From the NCBI GenBank assembly GCA_016213505.1, contig JACRAF010000016.1:1-64000 (forward strand): a DNA stretch of 64,000 nt, given 5' to 3'. The DNA comes from Devosia nanyangense (GTDB lineage Bacteria; Pseudomonadota; Alphaproteobacteria; Rhizobiales; Devosiaceae). Below are positions 53,375 to 62,740 of this stretch, piece by piece. The notes below the pieces were generated by a model. The model did no database searches and was not told the DNA's origin. It saw nothing but the letters and a program-made list of their open reading frames with translations. Both the position numbers and the translations under genes were made by a program. Position 1 is the stretch's first letter, and each line of letters starts with the position of its first letter.

Positions 53375-56300
53375 CTATTCCGCGGCGTGCCGCGTCGCGT
53401 CCGGCTCGGCCACGTCCGGCACTTCCTTGGTCAGGAAACGCTGGGCGCTGTCGGGCACGTCGACCACCTCGCCTTCGGGCGTCACGGCCTGGCCCGGACG
53501 GCGCACGAGGCCGCCGATCCAGGCAAGCATCCGGCCCGGCAGATGCCAGAGGCCGACGAAGAACCCGCCGACCTGATGGCCGGCGACCTTCGGCGCGACG
53601 ATCATCACTGGCACCATCACCAGGGTGAGGGCGGTCGATACGAACAGGCCCGAGACCAACGCCGTGCTCAACGCCACGAACCAGGTGCCGGCGAGACCGC
53701 CGACATTGATCTCGCGGCCGATGAAGTCGAACTCGACATTGAGCGCCATCGGGATGACGCCCAGCGCCGTCACCGTTGCGGTGAGCAGCACCGGCCGCAC
53801 GCGCTGGCTGATGGTGATCAGCATCGCCTTGATCGGCTCGACCCCGTCGTCACGGTTGTAGTGATTGTAGGTGTCGGTCAGCACGATGCCGTTCTTCACC
53901 ACGATGCCGGCGAGCGCCACGATGCCGAGACCGGTCATGATCATCGAGAACGCCGTCTGGGTGATCGCCAGCCCGAGCATCACACCGGCCAGCGACATGC
54001 CGATGGTGGTGATGGTGACCAGCACCTGCCAGAAGCTGTTGTACTCGAGCAGCAGGATGAGGGCGATCAGCGCCAGGGCGACGAGGAACGCCTTGCTGAT
54101 GAACGCTCCGGTTTCGGCCATCTGTTCGTCGGCGCCGCCATAGACGATGTGCGTGCCGACGGGAATGGTCCCCGCCTTGATCTGCTCCTGCTCCCAGGCC
54201 TTGACCAGCTGAACCTTGCTATCGGAATTGACGTCGGGCTTGAGGTTGGCGGCGACGCTCATCGAGTAGACGCCGTCGCGCCGGGTCAGCGTCGCAACCT
54301 TCGGCACCGCCTTGCGGGTGATGAAGTTGGAGACCGGCACCAGCCCGTTGGCTGTGGTGATCCGCAGCGAGTCGAGCGCGTCGAAGGTGCGCTCGTCCTT
54401 GGGCAGGCGGACGCGGATATCGAGTTCGTCGGTCGAGTCGTCGGGCCGGTAGGCGCCGATCTTCACGCCGCTGGTGACCAACTGCACATAGGGGCTGAGC
54501 TCGCGCACGCCGATGCCGTATTTGGCGGCGGCGACGCGATCGACGGTGACCTGCCAGTCGATGCCGGGCGCCGGGCGTCCGTCCTCGACGTCGATAGTGT
54601 CGCCCAGATCGTTCTCGACGAAGCTGCGCAGCTTGGTCACCACCGGCTCGAGGTCGGCGTAGTTGGTGCTGTCGACGCGCAGGTTGATCGCCTTGCCGGC
54701 TGGCGGACCATTCTCCTGCGCCGCGATCTGGATTTCGAGCCCGGGAATGTCCTTCACCTTGTCGCGAATGCTCTGGAAGATCACGTCCGCGGTGATGCGG
54801 TCGGCCCAGGGCAGCAACTGCAGCTGGAACGACCCGATGGTATCCGGTGGCGAACTGCCGCCGCCGAAGCCGCCGCCGCCGCCGCCGAAGGCCATCACCG
54901 AATCCTGGATGCCCTCGACGGTCAGGATCTTGCTCTCGACCTCGAGCAGCATGTTGCGGATTTCGACCGGTGAGTAGTTGCCGCGGGCGATGACGTTGAC
55001 CGTGCCCTGCTCGGGTTCGGAGTTCGGAAACGCCACGAAGCCCGCGGGATGCGCGAACATGAAGATCGCCACGATGATCGCAAAGCCGACAGGCAGGGTG
55101 ATCAGCGGATAATGCAGCAGCTTGGCCATCATCCGGACATAGACGCCGGTGATGCCGCCAACCTTTTTGGTGTCGAACTTGTCGGGATACATGACGATGT
55201 CGGCCTTGGCCTTGGCCACCGGATCGACATGCGTCTTGGCGATGATTGCGCCGATGATCGGCATGAAGATCAGCGCCGACGCCAGCGAGGCGCACATCAC
55301 CACGATGACGATGGTCGGCAGGTAGCTCATGAACTTGCCGATGATGCCCGGCCAGAACAGGAGCACCACGAAGGCGCTGAGCGTGGTGAAGGTCGCGGAA
55401 ACGACCGGCACGAACATCTTCTTGGCCGCCATGATGAAGGCCTCCCGCTTGGGGACGCCTTCCTGCAGCTTTCGCTCGGCATATTCGACGACCACGATGG
55501 GATCGTCGACGAGCACGCCGACCGCGAGCACGAGGCCGAACATGATCATCATGTTGAGCGTCATGCCCAGCATGCTGGTCACCAGGAACGCGATCATGAA
55601 CGAGATCGGGATAGACATGCCGATCATGATGGCAGGGCGGAGACCCAGCGTCGCAACGCAGGTGATCAGCACGAGCGCGACGGCGGTCAACACCGCGGCC
55701 TGCAGCGAGTTGAACAGGCTTTTGGCCGATTCCGACTGATCGAGCAGGAACGAATGCTGCATGCCGGCGGGCCAGGTCTCGACCTCCTCGGCGGTCGCCG
55801 CCTTCACCTGATCGACCACATTGATGACGTTGGTGCCGAGCTTCTTGACGATCGAGAGAGTGATTGCCGGCGCGCCGTTGACATAGGCGTAGCTGGTCGC
55901 GTCCTTGAACGTACGGGTGATCTGCGCCACATCGCCGAACGTGACGACGGTGTCGCCCGAGGTTTTGATCGGCAGCGAGTAGACGTCCGCTGCGGTGGTG
56001 ATCAGGCCCGGCACTTCGACGTTGAACGAGCCCTGCCCGGTGTCGAGGGTGCCGCCCGGGACCACGAGATTGTTCTTGGCGAGGGCATCGAACAGCTGGC
56101 TCGCGGTCAAATTGTAGGCTTCGAGCCGGTCGAGATCGATGGTGACGGCGAGCATCTCGTCGCGCGAACCGGAAATGTCGGCCGACTGCACGTCCGGGAG
56201 CTTCTCGAGCGCGTCCTGCAGGTCCTTGGCCTTTTGCACCAGGGCGCGCTCGGGCACGTCGCCATAGACGGCGACCGAGATCGAGGGGAAACTCGCGGTC

Positions 56301-56698
56301 GAGACCGTGGTGACCGTCGGCGTCGTGGCGTCGTCGGGCAGCTCGCCCGTCACGCCGTCGAGCTTGGCGCGGACGTCGGCCAGCGCCTTGTCCTTGTCGG
56401 CATTGACGTCGAACTCGAGCAGCACCGAGGCGTGCCCGGTCGAGGAGGTCGTGGTGTAGTTGACCAGCCCGTCGGTGTCCTTGACGCGGTCCTCGATCGG
56501 CTTGCCGAGCAGGCGTTCCGCGTCGGCCGGCGAGACGCCCGTCTGGCTGACCGAGATGTAGAAATATGGGATGTCGATCGCCGGGAAGCTCTCCTTGGGC
56601 AAGGAGACGTAGCTCAGTACGCCGGCGAACAGCAGGATGCCCATGACGGTGAGGACCACCCTGGGCATGCGCAGAATGCGCTCGAGGAAGTTCATCAT
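53375..56698 (-). CDS. RND efflux transporter, inner-membrane permease
   Basis: A 1107-residue RND pump. Helix 1 (about 14-34), a large periplasmic loop, helices 2-6 with the proton-relay Asp pair in 'VGVLVDDPIVVVEYAERKL', a second periplasmic loop and helices 8-12 ('GIVALAGIVVKNGIVLTDTYNHYN'). It resembles the hydrophobe/amphiphile (HAE-1) class more than metal pumps. A Gly run ('GGGGGGFGGGSS') is inserted in the second periplasmic loop. It starts within the last four bases of the adaptor gene. No outer-membrane factor gene is nearby. Confidence 0.93.
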   Translation of the reverse strand: MMNFLERILRMPRVVLTVMGILLFAGVLSYVSLPKESFPAIDIPYFYISVSQTGVSPADAERLLGKPIEDRVKDTDGLVNYTTTSSTGHASVLLEFDVNADKDKALADVRAKLDGVTGELPDDATTPTVTTVSTASFPSISVAVYGDVPERALVQKAKDLQDALEKLPDVQSADISGSRDEMLAVTIDLDRLEAYNLTASQLFDALAKNNLVVPGGTLDTGQGSFNVEVPGLITTAADVYSLPIKTSGDTVVTFGDVAQITRTFKDATSYAYVNGAPAITLSIVKKLGTNVINVVDQVKAATAEEVETWPAGMQHSFLLDQSESAKSLFNSLQAAVLTAVALVLITCVATLGLRPAIMIGMSIPISFMIAFLVTSMLGMTLNMMIMFGLVLAVGVLVDDPIVVVEYAERKLQEGVPKREAFIMAAKKMFVPVVSATFTTLSAFVVLLFWPGIIGKFMSYLPTIVIVVMCASLASALIFMPIIGAIIAKTHVDPVAKAKADIVMYPDKFDTKKVGGITGVYVRMMAKLLHYPLITLPVGFAIIVAIFMFAHPAGFVAFPNSEPEQGTVNVIARGNYSPVEIRNMLLEVESKILTVEGIQDSVMAFGGGGGGFGGGSSPPDTIGSFQLQLLPWADRITADVIFQSIRDKVKDIPGLEIQIAAQENGPPAGKAINLRVDSTNYADLEPVVTKLRSFVENDLGDTIDVEDGRPAPGIDWQVTVDRVAAAKYGIGVRELSPYVQLVTSGVKIGAYRPDDSTDELDIRVRLPKDERTFDALDSLRITTANGLVPVSNFITRKAVPKVATLTRRDGVYSMSVAANLKPDVNSDSKVQLVKAWEQEQIKAGTIPVGTHIVYGGADEQMAETGAFISKAFLVALALIALILLLEYNSFWQVLVTITTIGMSLAGVMLGLAITQTAFSMIMTGLGIVALAGIVVKNGIVLTDTYNHYNRDDGVEPIKAMLITISQRVRPVLLTATVTALGVIPMALNVEFDFIGREINVGGLAGTWFVALSTALVSGLFVSTALTLVMVPVMIVAPKVAGHQVGGFFVGLWHLPGRMLAWIGGLVRRPGQAVTPEGEVVDVPDSAQRFLTKEVPDVAEPDATRHAAE

Positions 56699-57918
56699 GA
56701 TGCCGGCTGCTCCCCATCGGCTGTCTTGGCGTCGACGATCTGGCCGGGCTGGACGAATTCCTGTCCGACGGTAATCACGTTGATCTTGAACGGCAGGCCC
56801 ACCACCCAGACCCCGTCGCGGGTGTCCTTGACGATCGTGACAGGATGGAAGGCGACCTTGTTGCCCGCCTCGACCGTGCGGATGCCGAGCACGCCCTCAT
56901 CGTCGAGCGTCAGTACCGACTGCCGCAGGACGTGCACTGGCGCGGTGCCCACATTGACCACCGCGTCGGCGGTGATGCCGTCGCGCAGCTTGCCGTCGGC
57001 GTTCGGGATTTCGATCTCGACCGGGAACGAGCGCGTCGCATCGTCGGCGGTGGCGGCGATGTAGGTCACCGTTCCCTCGGCCTTGTCGCCGGTCACGGTG
57101 GTGATCGAGGCTTTGAGGCCGAGCTTGGCGTAGCCGATCCGGGCTTCCGGAACCGAGGCGATGAACAGCATCGGATCGAGCTGCACCACCGTGGCGCAAG
57201 GGGCGCCCATGCCGAGCATGCTGCCGACGGCGGCCAGCGGGCCTTCGACCACGCCGTCGACGCCGGCTTTGATCTCCGTGCGGGCAAGTTCGAGCTGGGC
57301 GCTTTCGAGTCCGGTCTTGGCGCCGGCGAGAGCGGCTTCCGCGGCGAGGGCGGTATTGGGCGCCGCGAGGCCCTTCTTCACCAGCGTCTGGTTGACGTCA
57401 TAGGCGGTCTGCGCCTGGTCGACACTGGCCTGGGCCTGATCGACCGCAAGCTTGCGGGCGCCCTGGTCGAGCGTGCAGAGCACGTCGCCGGCCTTGACCG
57501 ACTGGCCCTTGGTGACGCTGACGGTCTGGATGATGCCCGAGGTCTGCGCCACGACGCTGACCGAGGCTTTCGCTTTGGTGCGGCCGCGCAGCGGCACTTC
57601 GATCGGCATGTTCTGGGCCGAGATGGTCTCGATCCGCACCGACCGCGGCGCGGCATTGGCGCCATTGCCGTCCGCGTCGTTACGCTCGGCAATGGTCTTG
57701 CTCGGATCGACTTCGCCCTCTTTCGACGGCTCGGCGTTGATGCCCGACTTCTCGACGGCATCGGTCAGCGGTCCGCCATCCTGCTCGATCAGGCTCACCA
57801 CCGGCTTTTCGCCGTTGCCGGGGCCCTTGCCGCCGGTCACCAGGGTGCCTGTCGCCAGCCAGACGGCAAGGACCAGCACGATGACCAGAGCGACGCCATA
57901 GGAGTAAATCGCACGCAT
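56695..57918 (-). CDS. RND efflux periplasmic adaptor (membrane fusion protein)
   Basis: A 407-residue adaptor. N-terminal membrane anchor about 7-27, an acidic low-complexity linker (30-90), then lipoyl, hairpin and beta-barrel domains: 'SVVAQTSGIIQTVSVTKGQSVKAGDVLCTLD', coiled-coil 'AVDQAQASVDQAQTAYDVNQTLVKKGLAAPNTALAAEAALAGAKTGLESAQLELARTEI', 'GVVEGPLAAVGSMLGMGAPCATVV'. It links the pump to an outer-membrane channel. It follows the PadR gene by 13 bases and overlaps the pump gene by four. Confidence 0.92.
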   Translation of the reverse strand: MRAIYSYGVALVIVLVLAVWLATGTLVTGGKGPGNGEKPVVSLIEQDGGPLTDAVEKSGINAEPSKEGEVDPSKTIAERNDADGNGANAAPRSVRIETISAQNMPIEVPLRGRTKAKASVSVVAQTSGIIQTVSVTKGQSVKAGDVLCTLDQGARKLAVDQAQASVDQAQTAYDVNQTLVKKGLAAPNTALAAEAALAGAKTGLESAQLELARTEIKAGVDGVVEGPLAAVGSMLGMGAPCATVVQLDPMLFIASVPEARIGYAKLGLKASITTVTGDKAEGTVTYIAATADDATRSFPVEIEIPNADGKLRDGITADAVVNVGTAPVHVLRQSVLTLDDEGVLGIRTVEAGNKVAFHPVTIVKDTRDGVWVVGLPFKINVITVGQEFVQPGQIVDAKTADGEQPAS

Positions 57919-57931
57919 TCAGTATTGCCCT

Positions 57932-58474
57932 CTATTCCGCGGCGGCGGCGGCATCCGGCCGCGCCAGCGCGATAAGTTCGCCCATGTGGGTGTCGATGTA
58001 GTCACGCGCAAACGCCATGCAAGAGCGACCGTAATCGATTACCCATCGATCACCCGGCTGGGTGTGATTGGAGTTCAACCGGTCAAGCTCGGCGATTGCG
58101 GTGTCGAGGGAAACGATTCTCTCCCTTAACCGCACCTGAACGAGCGACTGCGGCAGTTCGGACGCAAAGCGCGCGAACAGCAGGAACTCGCTGCGGAACT
58201 CGTCGTCGCCCAGCTGGTCGAACAGCGAGTTGATGAACTCGCGGCGGCCGGCTTCGGTGATCGCGTAGATCTTTTTGGCCGGCTTGCCGTCCTGCTGCTC
58301 GACGCGGCTGGTGACCAGCCTGTCGGCCTCGAGCTTGGCGAGCGCGGGGTAAATGGCGCCGTAGCTCGCATCGACGAAGTAGGAGTATTCCCCCTCAACC
58401 GAGAGCTTGCGGATCTCGTATCCCGTCGACTCGCAGTCGTAGAGGATGGCGAGGCAGATGGTGCGGACGTTCAT
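57932..58474 (-). CDS. PadR-family transcriptional regulator
   Basis: A 180-residue regulator: 'CLAILYDCESTGYEIRKLS' opens the winged helix, 'SYGAIYPALAKLEADRLVTSRV' includes the recognition helix, and the C-terminal four-helix dimer domain includes 'RLRERIVSLDTAIAELDRL'. PadR proteins usually repress efflux or detoxification genes and are released by aromatic or drug-like ligands. It is the first gene of the padR-adaptor-pump operon; palindromic sites overlap its promoter at 58485-58526, supporting autoregulation. Confidence 0.92.
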   Translation of the reverse strand: MNVRTICLAILYDCESTGYEIRKLSVEGEYSYFVDASYGAIYPALAKLEADRLVTSRVEQQDGKPAKKIYAITEAGRREFINSLFDQLGDDEFRSEFLLFARFASELPQSLVQVRLRERIVSLDTAIAELDRLNSNHTQPGDRWVIDYGRSCMAFARDYIDTHMGELIALARPDAAAAAE

Positions 58475-58484
58475 CGGCAGTCCC

Positions 58485-58542
58485 GTGCATATGCTGGGCC
58501 GGAATATGCCGGGCGTATATATGCACAGGCGTGTAACCGCAA
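58485..58542 (-). promoter_or_regulatory. PadR promoter with overlapping operator repeats
   Basis: On the minus strand TTGCGG (58542-58537) and TATACG (58519-58514) are 17 bases apart. GTGCATAT (58485-58492) and ATATGCAC (58519-58526) are exact reverse complements, and a further ATATGC at 58504-58509 pairs with GCATAT at 58487. ATATGCAT-like halves are characteristic of PadR/VanR sites; binding would cover the -10. Confidence 0.55.
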
Positions 58543-58597
58543 GCGCGGTTCACGCATGTAAGCCATGCGAAGTTAACGGGGCATTGCGGGCGGCCGG

Positions 58598-59395
58598 TCA
58601 GCTCCTGGCGAGAAGACCGCGCATTTCCACGGAGGCGCGCGCCGCCAGATCGGCGTTCGCCGCGGCAATGAAGAACGGATTGAGGTGGTTGCCGCCTTTG
58701 CCGTAGCTGAGCGGCACGCCATCGAGCGTCAGCACCGCCCCGCCCGCCGCCTCCAGCACCGCCTGGCCGGCGGCCGTGTCCCACTCGCTGGTCGGGGTGA
58801 AACGCGGATAAAGCTGGGCTTCGCCGCGCGCGAGGAGGCAGAATTTGAGCGAAGAGCCGACCGAGACGTCCTCGACCACCTTGAATGCGTCGCAGAACCC
58901 GTCGAGCGCCGCGTGGCCGTGCGAGCGCGACGCGACGACCTTCATCGGCCCATCCGCACTCGTACGGAGGGGGAGCCGTTCATTGTGGTGGGTGATCTCG
59001 AAGGCCCCATCCGGCCCGCCGACAAAAGTCGCCCCCGTCGCCGGGGCCAGCACCACGCCCATGGTCGGGCGGCCGTGCTCGACCAGGGCGATGTTCACCG
59101 TGAACTCGCCGTTGCGCTTGACGAATTCCTTGGTTCCATCGAGCGGATCCACACAAAAAAACCGCTCGCCGAGCACCGGCAAATGGCCGGCCGCGACGCT
59201 CTCCTCGGCGAGGACCGGGATGCCGGTCGCGGCGAGCATCTCGAGGATCGTCGCCTCGGCCCGCTGGTCGGCGAGGGTCACTGGCGAGCCGTCGGCCTTC
59301 TCCTCGGCGTCGAACTCGTCGAGATAGACCTCCATGATCTCGGCCGACGCGGCGCGCGCGGCATCGAGCATCAGGTCGAGAAGCGGCTGGGTCAT
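58598..59395 (-). CDS. cysQ: 3'(2'),5'-bisphosphate nucleotidase
   Basis: A 265-residue Mg-dependent, Li-sensitive phosphatase that recycles 3'-phosphoadenosine 5'-phosphate from sulfate assimilation. Motifs are 'GSPVTLADQRAE', 'PVLAEES', the metal site 'CVDPLDGTKEFVKRNGEFTVNIALVE' and 'SEWDTAAGQAVLEAAGG'. The length is normal. It is a single gene, 123 bases upstream of padR on the same strand, and divergent from kynureninase. Confidence 0.94.
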   Translation of the reverse strand: MTQPLLDLMLDAARAASAEIMEVYLDEFDAEEKADGSPVTLADQRAEATILEMLAATGIPVLAEESVAAGHLPVLGERFFCVDPLDGTKEFVKRNGEFTVNIALVEHGRPTMGVVLAPATGATFVGGPDGAFEITHHNERLPLRTSADGPMKVVASRSHGHAALDGFCDAFKVVEDVSVGSSLKFCLLARGEAQLYPRFTPTSEWDTAAGQAVLEAAGGAVLTLDGVPLSYGKGGNHLNPFFIAAANADLAARASVEMRGLLARS

Positions 59396-59496
59396 CGGCG
59401 AAATCTCAAGGTGCGCGGCGGGTTTAGGGCGGGAGGGCGCCGCTGTCTATCGACATTTTCTGAGCGGTCGGGGAGATATGCGCTCGGAGGATCACC

Positions 59497-60732
59497 ATGT
59501 CGCATGTCTCGCGCTCGCGTATCCAGGAACTCGATGCTGGCGACCCGCTGGCGCATGCCCGCGACCGCTTCACGCTACCCGAGGGCGTCATCTATCTCGA
59601 CGGCAATTCCCTGGGCGCGATGCCGAAAGCCGCCGCAGGGCGCGTCGCGACAACGGTCGAGGAGGAGTGGGGGAGGGGCCTGATCCGCAGTTGGAACACC
59701 GCCGACTGGATCGATCTGCCTCGCACTGTCGGGGAAAAGATCGCCAGGCTGATCGGCGCAGCATCAGGCACGGTGGTCGTCGCCGACTCCACCACGCTCA
59801 ATCTGTTCAAGGTCCTCGCCGTGGCCCTGTCCTTGCGGCCCGACCGGCGGGTGATCCTGTCGGAGGAGGGCAACTTCCCCACCGATCTCTACATCGCCTC
59901 GGGTCTCGCCGACCTCCTCGGCAAGGGACACGAGCTTCGCCTTGTCCCCCCGGCACAGGTCGCCGGCGCCATTACATCGGACGTCGCCGTTGTCATGCTG
60001 ACCGAGGTCAACTACCGCACGGGCTTCAAGCGCGACATGGCAGGGTTGACCCGGATGACGCACGACGCCGGCGCGCTGTCGCTGTGGGATCTGGCGCACA
60101 GCGCGGGCGCATTTCCCGTCGATCTCGCTGGAGCGGACGCCGACTTCGCTGTGGGCTGCGGCTACAAATATCTCAATGGCGGCCCGGGCGCACCGGCCTT
60201 CGCCTACGTCGCACCACGTTTCCTCGCCGGACTGCGGCAGCCGCTCACCGGCTGGCTCGGACACGCCAGGCCCTTTGCCTTCGCTCCAAACTACGAGCCG
60301 GCCCCCGGCATCGATGCCCTGCGGGTCGGCACGCCCTCGGTGATCGGCATGTCCGCGCTCGATGAGGCGCTCACCGCGTTCGACGGGATTGCGCTGGTGG
60401 ACCTTCGCCGCAAGGCCGACATGCTGTGGGATGTGTTTGTCTCCGAGGTGGACGGCGCTGCGCCTGAGCTCACCCCCATCACGCCCTCGGATCCGGCCCT
60501 GCGGGGCACGCAGGCCTCGTTCCGCCATCCCGAGGCTTACGCCATCATGCAGGCCCTGATCGCGCGGGGCGTCATCGGAGACTATCGCGAGCCCGATATC
60601 CTACGCTTCGGTATAACACCGCTCTACCTGCGCTACATTGACGTGTGGAAGGCTGCGCGGGCCATCGGCGAGGTGATGGCGACGCGCGCCTGGGATACGC
60701 CAGAGTTCAAGCGCAAGGCGAAGGTGGTTTAG
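59497..60732 (+). CDS. kynU: Kynureninase
   Basis: A 411-residue PLP enzyme cleaving kynurenine (or 3-hydroxykynurenine) to anthranilate (or its hydroxy form) and alanine. The phosphate/ring-binding parts are 'VIYLDGNSLGAMP', 'GEGNFPTDLYIASGLA'-like 'EEGNFPTDLYIASG' and 'TEVNYRTGFKRDMAGLTRMTHDAG'; the PLP Lys is K224 in 'CGYKYLNGGPGAPAFAYV'. The start has a GGAGGATCACC site. No tryptophan dioxygenase or formamidase is adjacent, so the rest of the pathway must be elsewhere. Confidence 0.95.
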   Translation: MSHVSRSRIQELDAGDPLAHARDRFTLPEGVIYLDGNSLGAMPKAAAGRVATTVEEEWGRGLIRSWNTADWIDLPRTVGEKIARLIGAASGTVVVADSTTLNLFKVLAVALSLRPDRRVILSEEGNFPTDLYIASGLADLLGKGHELRLVPPAQVAGAITSDVAVVMLTEVNYRTGFKRDMAGLTRMTHDAGALSLWDLAHSAGAFPVDLAGADADFAVGCGYKYLNGGPGAPAFAYVAPRFLAGLRQPLTGWLGHARPFAFAPNYEPAPGIDALRVGTPSVIGMSALDEALTAFDGIALVDLRRKADMLWDVFVSEVDGAAPELTPITPSDPALRGTQASFRHPEAYAIMQALIARGVIGDYREPDILRFGITPLYLRYIDVWKAARAIGEVMATRAWDTPEFKRKAKVV

Positions 60733-60733
60733 T

Positions 60734-61336
60734 TCACCAGCGTCCGAGGACCCGCTTCACCTTGTCGATGAACGTGGCGAGTCCGTCCGGCGACACATTG
60801 TTCATGTCGTAGAGCGCGAGATAGGTCGGCGGGAGCCAGCCGCCGAAGGTGACCCAGCCCCAGCGCTTTGCCATCCGCCGCGGCGGATCGCCCATGATCC
60901 AGGTGCGCCAGCGGTCGCCGCCATACGAGGTGACGAAGGCGACCTTCTTGATGTGCTTGAGGTTGGGCCGGAGGCGGCCCTTGTCGGCGCCGTCGCCGCC
61001 CTCGAGCACGAACGACACCCCCGGCATGAACACCTTGTCGAAATAGCCTTTGAGGATCGCCGGAAAGCCGTAGTTCCACACCGGGTGGACGACGACAAGG
61101 CCCTCGGCCGCCATCAGTCGGTCGACATAGGGCTTGAGCTCCGGCGTGATGTTGTCCGGCACGTCGTGATAGCCGAGCCGACCTTCGCGGGAGAGCACCG
61201 GATCGAACCCTTCGGCATAGAGATCGACCGGATCGACCTCGTGACCTCCGGCGCGCAGTGTCTCCAGAACGGCATTGAAGAGAGCGTGGTTGAAGCTGGT
61301 CTCGACCGGATGGGCGTGCAGCACCATCACCCGCAT
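60734..61336 (-). CDS. NAD(P)H-dependent oxidoreductase, flavodoxin-like fold
   Basis: A 200-residue FMN/FAD quinone-reductase-type protein: 'MRVMVLHAHPVETSFNHALFNAVLETLRAGGHEVDPVDLYAEGFDP' is the standard NQO/MdaB-type start, and 'VVHPVWNYGFPAILKGYFDKVFMPGVSF' forms the flavin site. It may reduce quinones or nitro compounds with NAD(P)H. It is last of a minus-strand trio and overlaps the preceding FAD oxidase gene by one base; it converges on kynU with one base between the stops. Confidence 0.9.
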   Translation of the reverse strand: MRVMVLHAHPVETSFNHALFNAVLETLRAGGHEVDPVDLYAEGFDPVLSREGRLGYHDVPDNITPELKPYVDRLMAAEGLVVVHPVWNYGFPAILKGYFDKVFMPGVSFVLEGGDGADKGRLRPNLKHIKKVAFVTSYGGDRWRTWIMGDPPRRMAKRWGWVTFGGWLPPTYLALYDMNNVSPDGLATFIDKVKRVLGRW

Positions 61337-62739
61337 CAGGCCGCTCCAAGCGTCTTGAGGCCCTCGAACAGCCAGGCGCGTCCACTGTCGAAATCGAAGT
61401 TGGGATCGTCCCAGGCGATCATCTTGCCGGGATTGAGGATGCCCTTCGGATCGGCCTCTTTCTTGAACTGCAGCTGCGCCCGGTCGGTCCGTTTCATGCC
61501 GCCCTCTTCGAGGGTGTAGCGATGCGGGTTGAAGACGAGGCAGCCATTGGCTTCGTGCAGCCGGATGATTTCCTCCAGCCGCGCCTCCGTGGTGTAGCGG
61601 ACGACCGGCAGGCCGGCGAACACGATGTTGCCGTCGAAGCGGGTCATCTCGATGTGCATCGGCATTTCATCGCCGAACAGGTCGATGGCCCATTTGACAT
61701 GAGCAAGGTCGGGATATTGCGTCTGGAGGTACGTGATGCCGGCGTCGAGCTTCAGCCCGCGCAACGTCGTGTGGTTCCAGGCGAGTTCGTAGATCGGCGG
61801 AATCTTCTTTTTCTCGTCGTCCGGCAGCGTGTCGGAGCGCAGCAGCAGGTCGCCCTTGTGGAAGGCGACGAGGTCGACCAGTGCCGGCACCGAGGCGGGC
61901 GACGACATGATGAGGACGACCGACAGGTCCCGGTGCTTGATGTAAGGCCGATGGCGGTTGAACCAGTCGTGCGGCATCGGCGCCGCGACCGGCGAGATCT
62001 CCTTGAGCAGGAGCCCATCCTGCCGTGCAGCCTGCTCGGCGAACGCCATCGCGCCCATCGCGGTGTCGAACCCCACCATCACGTCTACCCAGTCATAGGC
62101 GGCCGTCAGCGGCACCTCGGCCTCGACGATGACGCCGTTGGTGCCGTAGGCGTGGGCGACCTTGAGAATGTCGGGGCCCGTGAGGTCGAGCACCCGCGGC
62201 TCCGCCTCGCAGGTGATGACCTTGAGGCCCAGAATATTGCCGAAATTCCTGAGCCCACCCCAGCGGATCGAGCCGACGCCCCCCGAGCCGCCGGCGATGA
62301 AGCCGCCCAGCGTCGCCATGCGATAGGTCGAGGGATGGAACCGCATCTCGCCGCCGACCGCCGCGCGGGTGGCTTCATCGAGCTTTTCGAGCACGATGCC
62401 GCCTTCGGCCCGCACCCGGTCCTTTTCGATCGACACGATCCGGTCGAGGCCGGTGAGGTCGAGGATGACACCGCCCGAGAGCGGCATGGCCTGGCCGTAA
62501 TTGCCGGTGCCGGCGCCGCGCGGCGTGATTGGAATGCCGCTCCGATAGGCGGCGGCAAGCACGGTCTTCACCTCGTCCTGCGTTCGTGGCGCGACCACCA
62601 GCTGGGCGGTGACGCTGTCGAGCTCGGCTTTGAGCCGCGGTGAGTACCAGTAGTGGTCGCGGCTCTTCTGCTGCACGATCCGGGGGTGATCCTGGGCGGG
62701 AATATCGCCGATCGCGGCGCGGAAGGCGGTCAGGTCCAT
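61336..62739 (-). CDS. FAD-binding (PCMH/VAO-type) oxidoreductase, GlcD-like
   Basis: A 467-residue flavoprotein. The N-terminal PCMH FAD domain shows 'PRGAGTGNYGQAMPLSGGVILDLTGL', 'HPSTYRMATLGGFIAGGSGGVGSIRWGGL' and 'YGTNGVIVEAEVPL'; the C-terminal cap ends with 'KKEADPKGILNPGKMI'. This is the glycolate/D-lactate dehydrogenase type, oxidising a 2-hydroxy acid or related donor. The absence of a Cys-rich GlcF-like partner nearby suggests a single-component oxidase. It starts directly after the amidohydrolase stop. Confidence 0.9.
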   Translation of the reverse strand: MDLTAFRAAIGDIPAQDHPRIVQQKSRDHYWYSPRLKAELDSVTAQLVVAPRTQDEVKTVLAAAYRSGIPITPRGAGTGNYGQAMPLSGGVILDLTGLDRIVSIEKDRVRAEGGIVLEKLDEATRAAVGGEMRFHPSTYRMATLGGFIAGGSGGVGSIRWGGLRNFGNILGLKVITCEAEPRVLDLTGPDILKVAHAYGTNGVIVEAEVPLTAAYDWVDVMVGFDTAMGAMAFAEQAARQDGLLLKEISPVAAPMPHDWFNRHRPYIKHRDLSVVLIMSSPASVPALVDLVAFHKGDLLLRSDTLPDDEKKKIPPIYELAWNHTTLRGLKLDAGITYLQTQYPDLAHVKWAIDLFGDEMPMHIEMTRFDGNIVFAGLPVVRYTTEARLEEIIRLHEANGCLVFNPHRYTLEEGGMKRTDRAQLQFKKEADPKGILNPGKMIAWDDPNFDFDSGRAWLFEGLKTLGAA

Positions 62740-62740
62740 G

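Noticed and set aside
55049..57064. A 671-residue plus-strand open frame opposite the RND pump
   Set aside because: It is rich in His, Asp and Arg without any domain, and lies opposite two intact efflux genes.
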